A stretch of 34,346 nt of DNA, from contig DYJH01000022.1 in assembly GCA_020723255.1 (NCBI GenBank), positions 1 through 34,346 on the forward strand, read 5' to 3'. Of the stretch, positions 7,140-15,099 are shown one piece after another. The position numbers were made by a program, and so were the translations under genes. Source of the DNA: Desulfonema limicola (GTDB lineage: Bacteria > Desulfobacterota > Desulfobacteria > Desulfobacterales > RPRI01). Position 1 is the stretch's first letter. The number at the start of each line of letters is the position of its first letter. The notes under the pieces were generated by a model that was not told the DNA's origin, ran no database searches, and saw nothing but the letters and a program-made list of their open reading frames with translations.

Positions 7140-8570
7140 ATGCAAGATAATATGGCTTTTCCAAGAATAGTTATTTCTGCCATAAGAGGCGGAGCAGGAA
7201 AAACCATAATATCCGCCGGCATAATTTCCGCTTTTAAACTTGCCGGAAAACAAATATCTCCTTTCAAAAAAGGTCCTGACTATATTGATGCGGGCTGGCT
7301 TGCCCTTGCTGCAGGCCGGCCCTGCTATAATCTGGACACTTTTCTTATACCTGCCGAACAAGTCTTAAATTCATTTTATTCCCATGCTCTGACTGCAGAT
7401 TTATCTATTATTGAAGGCAATCGCGGGCTTTATGACGGCATAGATGTTGAGGGAACTACAAGCACTGCAGCGCTTGCAAAGCTCTTAAAAGCCCCTGTTA
7501 TTTTATGCCTGGATTGCACAAAAAGCACCCGGACAGTTGCTGCGATTGTGCTGGGCTGTTTGCATTTTGATCACGATGTTGATATTAAGGGTGTGATACT
7601 AAACAGAGTAGCCGGATCAAGGCATGAGAACATATTGAGAAACAGCATAGAGCGCCATACCGGAATTTGTGTGCTTGGCTCCATACCAAAGCTTGGAAAG
7701 CAAAGTTTCCCGGAAAGACATATGGGGCTTGTTCCGGCTCCGGAACATAAATGGGCGGCTGATTCTCTTGCTTCCGCAGCTCAAATGGCGAAAAAATATA
7801 TAAACCTTGAATTGCTTTTCCAGATAGTCGTCAATGCCCCTGCTCTTTCACAAATAAGCACAACGGGCAAACTACCTGAAAACAAAGATGACACTTTGAC
7901 TATATATTCTGAAGATAATCCCAGAATAGGTATTATCAAAGATTCCGCATTCCAGTTTTATTACCATGAGAACTTTGAGGCGCTTATTTCTGCCGGAGCA
8001 GAACTGGTGTTTATAAGCCCTCTTTCCGATAAATATATTCCTGAGATAGATGCCTTGTATATTGGCGGAGGCTTTCCTGAAACTCATGCCAAAGAGCTTG
8101 CTGAAAACATTTCTTTCAAAGAAAATCTGAAATCACTTGCAGCAGAAGGTCTTCCGGTTTATGCAGAATGCGGCGGCTTGATGTATCTGGGTAAAGAACT
8201 TGTCGTGAATGGTCAAAGGTGTGCCATGACAGGGATTCTTCCGATTGTATTTGGATTTTCAAAAAAGCCGCAGGCTCATGGATATACTGTATGTGAAGTT
8301 AAAGAAAAAAATCCTTATTACGAAGTAGGAACCAAAATTTACGGGCATGAATTTCATTATTCAAGTGTTCTTAAATGGGATGGGAACGAAGAAGCTTTTG
8401 CGTTTCGCATGGAAAGAGGTTCAGGATTTATAAACAATAAAGATGGCATTATTTTCAAAAACGTTTTCGCAACATATACCCATATTCACGCATTAGGAAC
8501 GCCTGCCTGGTCAAAAGCTATGATAAGAAACGCTATCAGCTACAGAAGCAAAAAAGCAAACGCTCAATAA
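7140..8570 (+). CDS. dsrN: DsrN, siroheme amidase (CbiA/CobB-type glutamine amidotransferase)
   Basis: Homologue of cobyrinic acid a,c-diamide synthase that in dsr clusters is assigned to glutamine-dependent amidation of siroheme, the DsrAB cofactor. The N-terminal ATP-dependent synthetase domain begins RIVISAIRGGAGKT (P-loop) and has KKGPDYIDAGW. The C-terminal class I amidotransferase domain has the nucleophile in YAECGGLMYL (about Cys344) and the histidine region in YTHIHALG. About 476 residues, full length. The start is uncertain: ATG 7140, ATG 7152 or TTG 7137, none with a strong ribosome site. It follows dsrD closely, the dsrABDN order typical of sulfate reducers. The cobalamin operon here has its own CbiA, which supports a siroheme role for this copy. 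Confidence 0.9.
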   Translation: MQDNMAFPRIVISAIRGGAGKTIISAGIISAFKLAGKQISPFKKGPDYIDAGWLALAAGRPCYNLDTFLIPAEQVLNSFYSHALTADLSIIEGNRGLYDGIDVEGTTSTAALAKLLKAPVILCLDCTKSTRTVAAIVLGCLHFDHDVDIKGVILNRVAGSRHENILRNSIERHTGICVLGSIPKLGKQSFPERHMGLVPAPEHKWAADSLASAAQMAKKYINLELLFQIVVNAPALSQISTTGKLPENKDDTLTIYSEDNPRIGIIKDSAFQFYYHENFEALISAGAELVFISPLSDKYIPEIDALYIGGGFPETHAKELAENISFKENLKSLAAEGLPVYAECGGLMYLGKELVVNGQRCAMTGILPIVFGFSKKPQAHGYTVCEVKEKNPYYEVGTKIYGHEFHYSSVLKWDGNEEAFAFRMERGSGFINNKDGIIFKNVFATYTHIHALGTPAWSKAMIRNAISYRSKKANAQ

Positions 8571-8888
8571 TCAGGAAGTTTCATTCATCTTCTTAAATAT
8601 GGTATATGCTTCCATAAAAGCGGGAAAGCCGATGGTCGGAATCAACATTAGCAATGCATGTTTGATTTCGTCATCCTTTACTCCTGCCTCTTTTGCTTTT
8701 ACTATATGAGTTTCCAGAGCTATCAAGCGATGACTGGCAGAAGAAATCGCTATCTTTATCAACCACCGTATCCCTTCGGTAAGCGGACCTGACTTTTCAT
8801 GGATTTCTTTACCCAGCTTCTCATAATCGGCATATACTTGAGGAAAATCTTTCTTTAATTCGGTCAATATTTCGTGTAAATCATTCAT
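8571..8888 (-). CDS. Carboxymuconolactone decarboxylase/AhpD-like small protein
   Basis: A 105-residue all-helical protein of the CMD/AhpD fold. The typical segment runs IAISSASHRLIALETHIVKAKEAGVKDDEI in two parts around residues 47-76, followed by HALLMLIPTIGFPAFMEAY. The redox CxxC of AhpD is absent: the protein contains no cysteine at all, so a peroxidase role is unlikely. His53 and His62 remain. A strong AAGGGAG site precedes the ATG at 8888. Its stop codon directly abuts that of dsrN on the opposite strand, with no space for a terminator. Function unknown; such genes occur near dsr loci, but I can only note the position. Confidence 0.85.
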   Translation of the reverse strand: MNDLHEILTELKKDFPQVYADYEKLGKEIHEKSGPLTEGIRWLIKIAISSASHRLIALETHIVKAKEAGVKDDEIKHALLMLIPTIGFPAFMEAYTIFKKMNETS

Positions 8889-8998
8889 GATTTTGCTCCC
8901 TTCGGTCTATATGACGCCGAAATTGTGAAATGTAGTACTAAGGTGGAGGCAGATAATTAATAACCAGTTGAATCTGTGAATTTTATGATTATAATAAT

Positions 8999-9085
8999 TG
9001 GTGCCGAAGCGGGGACTTGAACCCCGATGGAGAACCCTCCACTAGACCCTGAACCTAGCGCGTCTACCAGTTCCGCCACTTCGGC
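8999..9085 (-). tRNA. tRNA-Leu (anticodon CAG)
   Basis: Read on the minus strand, the acceptor GCCGAAG pairs with CTTCGGC and is followed by discriminator A and an encoded CCA. The D-arm has the class II sequence TGGCGGAACTGGTAGACGCG. The anticodon stem CTAGG/TCTAG encloses the loop TTCAGGG, giving anticodon CAG (reads CTG). The long variable arm TGGAG-GGTT-CTCCA confirms a leucine-type class II tRNA, and the T-arm is CGGGG-TTCAAGT-CCCCG. Total length is 87 bases. It stands alone between the AhpD-like gene and ribF. Confidence 0.97.
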
Positions 9086-9175
9086 ACAAATAAAATATTG
9101 CTTTAAATTCAAGGTTAAGGTACTTAATTTTTTTTATGTATTTTGTCAAGCTTATTATTGGGGTCTTAAGAGATA

Positions 9176-10123
9176 ATGAAAATTATAAATAATATTGAAT
9201 CAATAGAAAAACCATTTAAAAATGCTGTAGTAACTATCGGAAATTTTGACGGAGTCCATATAGGGCATCAGGCTCTTTTCCATGAAGTTATAGAAAAAGC
9301 AGATTCTATAAGCGGAACATCAGTTGCTATTACCTTCAATCCGCATCCTGCCAAAATATTGAAACAAAAAGGGCATCTTCCGCTTATTACCATCCATGAA
9401 CAGAAAATAGAACTTATTGAAAAAACAGGAATAGATGTTTTGATTTGTATTCCTTTCACTCGTGAGTTTGCTCAATTGCCGGCTTTGGAATTCGTAAGAG
9501 ATTTACTCATAAAACGGATAGGGATGAAGGCTATAGTTGTTGGAAACGATTATGCTTTCGGTAAAAATCGTGAAGGAAATACTGATTTTTTAAAAGCATG
9601 TTCAAAGGAATATGACTTTGAAGTTATTGTTGCAGACTGGATATCTATTTCAAGCGCCACTTCAAATACTTTGCCCGGACGGATCAGCAGCACAAAAATA
9701 CGCAAGCTCATAGCAGACGGCAGAGTTGCAAAAGCGCAACAGGTTCTCGGCAGATATTACCAGATAAGAGGCATAGTTGCTAAAGGCCGCGACAGAGGAG
9801 GCAAACTTCTTGGTTTTCCTACTGCAAACATAGAAATACAAGATGAATTATGCCCCAAAAAAGGAGTTTATGCCGTTATAGTTGAGCATAATGGATTAAA
9901 ACACAAAGGTGTTGCAAACATTGGTTACAGCCCCACATTTAATGATAATATTTTTACAATAGAAGTGCATATTCTTGATTTTAATGAAAATATTTACGGA
10001 GGAAATATCCGGGTAAATTTTGTTAAAAGAATCAGAGATGAATTGAAATTTTCCGGCATTTCTGAGCTTTCGGAACAGATCAAAAAAGACATTGATAAGG
10101 CTCGAAGCATACTTTCTCTATGA
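9176..10123 (+). CDS. ribF: Bifunctional riboflavin kinase/FMN adenylyltransferase (RibF)
   Basis: Makes FMN and FAD from riboflavin. The N-terminal nucleotidyltransferase domain shows TIGNFDGVHIGHQALF (residues ~21-36), TFNPHPAKIL, VGNDYAFGKNREGN and the SSTKIRKLI element. The C-terminal kinase domain has RGGKLLGFPTANIE, PKKGVYAV, GVANIGYSPTFN and EVHILDFNENIYGG. At 315 residues it is full length. The ribosome site before ATG 9176 is weak (TTAAGAGATA). Its stop overlaps the next start as ATGA, placing it at the head of the 9.2-14.6 kb operon. Confidence 0.96.
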   Translation: MKIINNIESIEKPFKNAVVTIGNFDGVHIGHQALFHEVIEKADSISGTSVAITFNPHPAKILKQKGHLPLITIHEQKIELIEKTGIDVLICIPFTREFAQLPALEFVRDLLIKRIGMKAIVVGNDYAFGKNREGNTDFLKACSKEYDFEVIVADWISISSATSNTLPGRISSTKIRKLIADGRVAKAQQVLGRYYQIRGIVAKGRDRGGKLLGFPTANIEIQDELCPKKGVYAVIVEHNGLKHKGVANIGYSPTFNDNIFTIEVHILDFNENIYGGNIRVNFVKRIRDELKFSGISELSEQIKKDIDKARSILSL

Positions 10124-11253
10124 TTGAATTTCTCCGCTGTAAAAAGCTGGGAATGTGCTCGCTGTTACGGTTCAAAAACATGATCAATAAAACTACTATT
10201 TCGTTTTCTATCGGCATAGCAATATCTGTTGCAGCACTTTATCTTTCTTTCAGAAATGTTCCGGTTGACGATTTATTAATCTATTTTTCTTCTATTAATT
10301 ATTTATGGGCGATACCGGCAGGGCTGGTCGGATTATCAACTTTTATATTCAGAGCATTGAGATGGCAGGCAATACTAAAACCGATACGAAATATAAGCTT
10401 TGGTCAATCTTTTCATCCTCTCATGATAAGTTTTATGCTAAACAGCATATTGCCCGGCAGAGTAGGAGAAGCAGCAAGGCCTGCCATATTGTTTAAAAAT
10501 GAAAAGATTCCTTTTTCAACAGGACTGGCAACAGTGGCTGTAGATCGCTTGTTTGACGTTGTGTTTATGTTTATTCTATTTTTGCTTATAATGGCAAATA
10601 TCACAATAGCTCCTGATTTTGCAGTTGAATTTGGAGGCTACCATTTAAATAAAGAGGTTCTTTCTCAGTCGGGAAGAGATATTGTAGGAATAGGCACAAT
10701 AATTATTATGGGTATTTTTCTTTTCCTGTTTAATAAAACAAGAAATATAATTAACTATTTAATATCCAAATTACCAGTTTTTTTTTCCCTGGCCGGGGTA
10801 TCTTTTCAAAAAAAAATTGAACATAAAATATGTGTTCCGGCACAAAAAATCATAAATAATTTTTCAGAAGGCTTTTTGCTTGTAAAGAGCCCTAAAACAA
10901 TATTTATTTGTATTTGTCATACAATTATCATCTGGCTGCTTTGCGCTTTTTCATATTACATGCTGGCACTTGGTTGTCCGGAATTAAATATTTCATTCAC
11001 GGAACTAACTGCTGTTATGATCATCGTATGCTTTTTTATAGCTCTTCCGTCTGCTCCGGGATACTGGGGGCTTTGGGAGGCGGGAGGCATTTTTGCTATG
11101 GCTCTTTTTGGCATATCCAAAAAGGATGCTTTAGGCTATACTTTGATAAATCATTTTATACAAACACTTCCTGTAATAATAACCGGCCTTGTGTCTGCTG
11201 CCTTAACAGGCATTACAATCAGAAAGGCTGGACCTATAAATAACGAAGGCTGA
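10120..11253 (+). CDS. YbhN/UPF0104 (LPG synthase TM-like) integral membrane protein
   Basis: A 377-residue polytopic inner-membrane protein of the family related to the transmembrane part of lysylphosphatidylglycerol synthase. Hallmarks are RALRWQAILKP (78-88), NSILPGRVGEAARP (108-121) and the C-terminal PSAPGYWGLWEAGG segment. It lacks the soluble aminoacyl-transferase domain, so lysyl-PG synthesis is not implied; relatives are proposed lipid-handling proteins. The ATG at 10120 overlaps the ribF stop (ATGA). Met21 (10180), just before the first membrane helix, is an alternative start. The stop overlaps the def start. Confidence 0.85.
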   Translation: MIEFLRCKKLGMCSLLRFKNMINKTTISFSIGIAISVAALYLSFRNVPVDDLLIYFSSINYLWAIPAGLVGLSTFIFRALRWQAILKPIRNISFGQSFHPLMISFMLNSILPGRVGEAARPAILFKNEKIPFSTGLATVAVDRLFDVVFMFILFLLIMANITIAPDFAVEFGGYHLNKEVLSQSGRDIVGIGTIIIMGIFLFLFNKTRNIINYLISKLPVFFSLAGVSFQKKIEHKICVPAQKIINNFSEGFLLVKSPKTIFICICHTIIIWLLCAFSYYMLALGCPELNISFTELTAVMIIVCFFIALPSAPGYWGLWEAGGIFAMALFGISKKDALGYTLINHFIQTLPVIITGLVSAALTGITIRKAGPINNEG

Positions 11254-11771
11254 TGATGGCATTTCTAGATATACTTACATATCCTGACAGGTTTTTAAAA
11301 AATACCGCTAAGCCTATAGAGCGCATTGACGGCTCTTTGCAAAAAATTATAGACGACATGATCGAGACAATGTACAAAGCGCCGGGAATCGGGCTTGCTT
11401 CAATCCAGATCGGATGTGATAAAAGTATTATCATTTATGATATCGGGCACACTGAAAAACAAAAATCGATTCAAGTGCTTTTGAACCCGGTAATAATTGA
11501 AACAGAGGGGGAAACTGTTTCTAATAACGAAGGTTGTCTAAGCGTTCCTGATCTGAGATCTGATGTTAAAAGGGCAGCGTCGGTAATAGTTGAAGCTCTT
11601 GACAGGGATGGAAATCCATTAAAAATAGAAGCGCACGATCATCTTGCCGTAGTTTTACAGCATGAAATAGATCACCTGAATGGAATTCTCTTTATTGATA
11701 GAATCAGCGCGTTAAAGCGGGAATTATATAAAAGGCATATCAGGAAGCAGCAGAAAAAAAATGAAACATAA
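11253..11771 (+). CDS. def: Peptide deformylase
   Basis: Removes the formyl group from nascent N-terminal methionine. The three family motifs are present: GIGLASIQIG (46-54, usually GLAA), EGCLSVPD with Zn ligand Cys95, and QHEIDHLNG with Zn ligands His137 and His141 and catalytic Glu138. At 172 residues it has normal length. Two adjacent ATGs (11253 and 11256) are possible starts, with AAGG upstream. It overlaps fmt by 11 bases, the usual functional pair. Confidence 0.96.
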   Translation: MMAFLDILTYPDRFLKNTAKPIERIDGSLQKIIDDMIETMYKAPGIGLASIQIGCDKSIIIYDIGHTEKQKSIQVLLNPVIIETEGETVSNNEGCLSVPDLRSDVKRAASVIVEALDRDGNPLKIEAHDHLAVVLQHEIDHLNGILFIDRISALKRELYKRHIRKQQKKNET

Positions 11772-12699
11772 GCAAAAAATAGTTTTTATGGGCACTCCAG
11801 ACTTTGCTGTACCATCCTTAAAAGCCTTGAATAATGATTATGAAGTTTTACTTGTTGTGACACAGCCGGATCGGCCCAAAGGAAGAGGTAGAAAGGTAGT
11901 GTATCCTCCGGTTAAAGAAGCAGCTATAGAACTTGGTTATGAGATAATACAGCCTGTATCTGTCAATACCATAGAATTTTATGGCAAGGTTGCTGCGCTT
12001 TGTCCGGATTTTTTTGTAGTAATAGCTTATGGGCATATCCTTCCGAAAAATATCCTTGCCATACCCCGAAAAGGAGCTGTCAACCTCCATGCTTCATTGC
12101 TTCCCAAATACCGTGGTCCGGCTCCCATTCAGTGGGCAATCATAAACAGGGAAAAGAAAACAGGCATAACGGCTATGCTTATGGATGAAGGACTTGATAC
12201 CGGTGATATTTTATTGAGGTCAGAAATCAACATTTCATCAAAAGACACATTTTCTATGCTTCATGACCGCCTTTCTCTCGAAGCTTCCGGTCTTTTAATA
12301 AAGACTCTTTCCGGGATGGAAACAAACACAATAAAACCGATTCCGCAGGATAATTCTCTTGCCACATATGCTCCGTTGCTTAAGAAAAATAATGGGCATA
12401 TAAACTGGTCAAAATCTGCCGAAGAAATTGAAGCATTCATACGCGGCATAAATCCATGGCCCGGCGCTTTTACTATGAATGGGGATAAACGGCTCAAAAT
12501 CTTCGATGCAGACGTCATCTCCAGCATCACAAGAGAGATTCCCGGAACAGTTGTCGGAGAAACAAGAGAACATCTGTTTGTTGCAACAGCCAAAGGCATT
12601 TTATCAATAAATGAAATACAGGAAGAATCCGGTAAACGCCATTATATAAAAGAATATTTATGCGGCTGCAATATTGCATCCGGAACTGTTTTGGGGTAG
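11761..12699 (+). CDS. fmt: Methionyl-tRNA formyltransferase
   Basis: Transfers a formyl group from 10-formyl-THF to initiator Met-tRNA. The N-terminal formyltransferase domain has FMGTPDFAVPSL (9-20) and TQPDRPKGRGR. Catalytic Asn108 and His110 are in NLHASLLPKYRGPAP, and Asp146 is in MDEGLDTGDIL. A C-terminal OB-like domain follows, with INPWPGAF. At 312 residues it is full length. The ATG lies inside the end of def, giving translational coupling. Confidence 0.97.
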   Translation: MKHKQKIVFMGTPDFAVPSLKALNNDYEVLLVVTQPDRPKGRGRKVVYPPVKEAAIELGYEIIQPVSVNTIEFYGKVAALCPDFFVVIAYGHILPKNILAIPRKGAVNLHASLLPKYRGPAPIQWAIINREKKTGITAMLMDEGLDTGDILLRSEINISSKDTFSMLHDRLSLEASGLLIKTLSGMETNTIKPIPQDNSLATYAPLLKKNNGHINWSKSAEEIEAFIRGINPWPGAFTMNGDKRLKIFDADVISSITREIPGTVVGETREHLFVATAKGILSINEIQEESGKRHYIKEYLCGCNIASGTVLG

Positions 12700-12748
12700 A
12701 TATAAAAATTATATAACAGACAATAAAGATAATTTTAACTGAACAGAA

Positions 12749-14146
12749 ATGAAAAATTTCCACATAAATAACAATAAGGTTACGCTATTTATGAACGACA
12801 CCAGGAGCCTGGCTCTTCACTTATTGAATAATCTTGATAAGAAAAAGCATACTCTTGATAGTCTTCTTGAAGATTTCCAAAAAAAATACATCCTTCCCAA
12901 ACGTGAAAAAGCTCTCTTCAATGCTCTTGTTTATGGTGTTATCAGATGGCGAAGCAGGCTCGATTGGATAATAAAACAATTTTCCAAACAGCCTTTGGAA
13001 CAAACCAATAATGAAATCTTAAATATTCTGCGCCTCGGACTTTTTCAAATTATACATCTAAACAGGATCCCGGTTCCTGCAGCAGTTAATACTTCGGTTG
13101 AAATTGCAAAACATACTGTAGGGATACGAAGTTCGGGATATGTGAATGCCGTATTGCGAAGAACTGTAAGAGAATATAAATCTCTTTGTTTTCCTGATGC
13201 GGATAACAAGTTTGAATATGCCGTCTCAATTAATAAATCTTTTCCGGAATGGATGATAAAAAGATGGGTCATGGTCCTTGGTAAAAATTCGGCTATTAAT
13301 CTTTGTGATGCTATTAACAACATTCCTCCTATCACAATAAGGGTTAACACTCTTAAAACAAACCGTGAAGAATTTATTAACCATATTGAACAGGAAGTCC
13401 AGAATATCAGACCTACAGACTATTCCCCTTACGGTGTATCTTTTTTGCGCCCGAAGAAAGCTATTTCTGAAATAGAAATATTTAAAAAAGGATGGTTCCA
13501 GGTACAGGATGAAGCCGCCCAGCTTGTATCCTTTCTTATGGATCCTCAACCCGGAGAAAACGTAATGGATGCCTGCGCCGGGTTAGGCGGCAAAACAGGA
13601 CATATTGGGCAGTTGATGGGAAACAGAGGAAACATTACAGCCATAGACAGCGAAAAGGAAAAATTGCTTAAGCTGAATCTTGATATGGCAAGACTGGGAA
13701 TAAGCAATATCACAACATTGGCAGGTGATCTTGGCGATCCCTTTTTGCTTAAAAACTATACAGGGAAATTTGACAGGGTTTTGATTGACGCTCCCTGCTC
13801 AAATATGGGCGTTATCCGCAGAAACCCAGATATAAAATGGAAACTGACCGAGAAAAAACTGTTGTTTTACAAAAAAAGACAACTTCTTCTTCTCGACAAT
13901 CTGGCAATGGCGTTAAAACCCGGAGGAATCATGGTTTATGCTGTCTGCAGTACTGAACCGGAAGAAAATGAAGAAGTTATTACAGAGTTTTTATCAAAAC
14001 ATTCTGATTTTGCAATTGACGACATGAGTTGTTTGCCAAAAATTTTTATGCCTTTTTATAACAGTGAAGGATTTATCAAAACTTACCCACATCTTAATAA
14101 CATGGACGGCTTTTTTTCGGTCAGATTAATAAGGAGGAAACAATGA
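12749..14146 (+). CDS. rsmB: 16S rRNA (cytosine-967-C5)-methyltransferase RsmB
   Basis: Methylates C967 of 16S rRNA using S-adenosylmethionine. The N-terminal NusB-like RNA-binding domain covers about residues 16-140 (RSLALHLLNNLD, VYGVIRWRSRLDWI). The C-terminal Rossmann methyltransferase has DACAGLGGKTGHI (274-286), the release/catalytic cysteine pair at Cys350 (DAPCSNMGVIRRNPD) and Cys400 (VCSTEPEENEEV). At 465 residues it is slightly long because the frame begins at 12749; Met15 (12791), starting MNDTRSLALHLL, aligns better with the family. It sits 49 bases after fmt and overlaps the next gene by ATGA. Confidence 0.93.
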   Translation: MKNFHINNNKVTLFMNDTRSLALHLLNNLDKKKHTLDSLLEDFQKKYILPKREKALFNALVYGVIRWRSRLDWIIKQFSKQPLEQTNNEILNILRLGLFQIIHLNRIPVPAAVNTSVEIAKHTVGIRSSGYVNAVLRRTVREYKSLCFPDADNKFEYAVSINKSFPEWMIKRWVMVLGKNSAINLCDAINNIPPITIRVNTLKTNREEFINHIEQEVQNIRPTDYSPYGVSFLRPKKAISEIEIFKKGWFQVQDEAAQLVSFLMDPQPGENVMDACAGLGGKTGHIGQLMGNRGNITAIDSEKEKLLKLNLDMARLGISNITTLAGDLGDPFLLKNYTGKFDRVLIDAPCSNMGVIRRNPDIKWKLTEKKLLFYKKRQLLLLDNLAMALKPGGIMVYAVCSTEPEENEEVITEFLSKHSDFAIDDMSCLPKIFMPFYNSEGFIKTYPHLNNMDGFFSVRLIRRKQ

Positions 14147-14580
14147 AATTACCTGATTATATAACCGCTGATGAAGTAAAACGAATATGCAAGGAAACAG
14201 GATTAAGAGACTGGTCCGAAATAAATGACCCTATTGTTTCAGAAGAAGAAGCATCAATAATTCTCAATATTGTTAATAAGCAAGGAATGAATATACCTCT
14301 TGAGGTTTTTCGAAAAGGGTTAGAAGTCGAGCTTGAACATGGAACAAGATTTGAAGATGCAAACGTAACCAACAATCACCCGATTTTGACAGGCAAGATC
14401 GTTATAGCCCATCTCAAAGAGACGATGGACTATTATGAAAGACTCGATGTTGCTGAAATAGAGGGGGATCTATTGAAGGCGGTTTTGTCGAAAAATATGA
14501 ACAAAATCGTATCAAAATACAAAATGCTCATAGCTGCTCAAAAATTGCTTAACCAAGCGGTTTCTGATCAGTTAAAATAA
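14143..14580 (+). CDS. DUF5661-like protein of unknown function
   Basis: A 145-residue soluble, mostly helical protein. The block ELEHGTRFEDANVTNNHP (87-104) followed by ILTGKIVIAHLKETMDYYERL matches my memory of the DUF5661 family signature (ELEHG, NVTN, TGKIALAHL, YY). No function is known. It has the best ribosome site of the operon (AAGGAGG, seven bases before ATG) while overlapping the rsmB stop. It is therefore the last gene of the ribF-rsmB operon and probably well translated. No membrane segment or metal-binding cysteine cluster is seen. Confidence 0.8.
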   Translation: MKLPDYITADEVKRICKETGLRDWSEINDPIVSEEEASIILNIVNKQGMNIPLEVFRKGLEVELEHGTRFEDANVTNNHPILTGKIVIAHLKETMDYYERLDVAEIEGDLLKAVLSKNMNKIVSKYKMLIAAQKLLNQAVSDQLK

Positions 14581-14620
14581 CCCGGACAATTCTGCAGCTT
14601 TCAACTTATAAGGCTTGGTT

Positions 14621-15010
14621 TTATCTTCCACCGCCGCGTCCGTCTCCGCTACCGCCATATCCGCCTTTATTAAAGCCGCCAGGCCCTTTGCCTCCGCCAT
14701 ATGGTGGCTTACCACTCCTGCTGCGTCCTCTGCCTCCGCCATATCCGCCTCGACCCTCCCGGTTTTCAGAACGGGGCCTTGCTTCATTTACGTTAAGCGC
14801 CCTGCCCTTGAGTTCCTTGCCATTAAGGCTATCGATTGCAGCCTGTCCCTCGTCATTAGAGGGCATCTCAATAAAACCAAATCCTTTTGACCGGCCACTG
14901 TATTTATCTTTTATAATGCTGACTGATTCAACCTGGCCAATTTGTTCGAATGCCTGCTTCAGGTCATCTTCGTTGACCTCGTATGACAAATTCCCTACAT
15001 AGATCTTCAT
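14621..15010 (-). CDS. Glycine-rich RRM RNA-binding protein
   Basis: A 129-residue protein with one N-terminal RNA recognition motif (residues 1-80) containing RNP2 IYVGNL (3-8) and RNP1 KGFGFIEM (42-49). An arginine/glycine-rich tail (RGGYGGGRGRSRSG and similar) makes up the last 45 residues. Bacterial proteins of this type bind single-stranded RNA, and cyanobacterial relatives are cold-induced. AAGGAG lies seven bases before the ATG. It is monocistronic, convergent with the DUF5661-like gene, and downstream of the cob operon on the same strand but with its own promoter. Confidence 0.93.
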   Translation of the reverse strand: MKIYVGNLSYEVNEDDLKQAFEQIGQVESVSIIKDKYSGRSKGFGFIEMPSNDEGQAAIDSLNGKELKGRALNVNEARPRSENREGRGGYGGGRGRSRSGKPPYGGGKGPGGFNKGGYGGSGDGRGGGR

Positions 15011-15058
15011 TCAAATCTCCTTTGTAAATAATTTTTATAGTTCTATTTCTACCCTACT

Positions 15059-15086
15059 ATTATCTGCCCATAAAAGTAAATGACAA
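15059..15086 (-). promoter_or_regulatory. Sigma-70-type promoter for the RRM protein
   Basis: On the minus strand TTGTCA (15086-15081) is followed after 16 bases by GATAAT (15064-15059); each matches five of six consensus positions. The predicted start is near 15052, giving a leader of about 40 bases before the ATG at 15010. Confidence 0.6.
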
Positions 15087-15099
15087 TATTGAAAAGTCA

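Noticed and set aside
9121-9149. TTGACA-17-TAAGTA on the minus strand as the tRNA-Leu promoter
   Set aside because: The -35 is perfect and the position is plausible, but the -10 matches only two of six positions, so I did not list it as a feature.
14621-14760. Glycine-rich repeat tract as a DNA satellite
   Set aside because: It is the coding sequence for the RGG-type tail of the RRM protein, common in this family.
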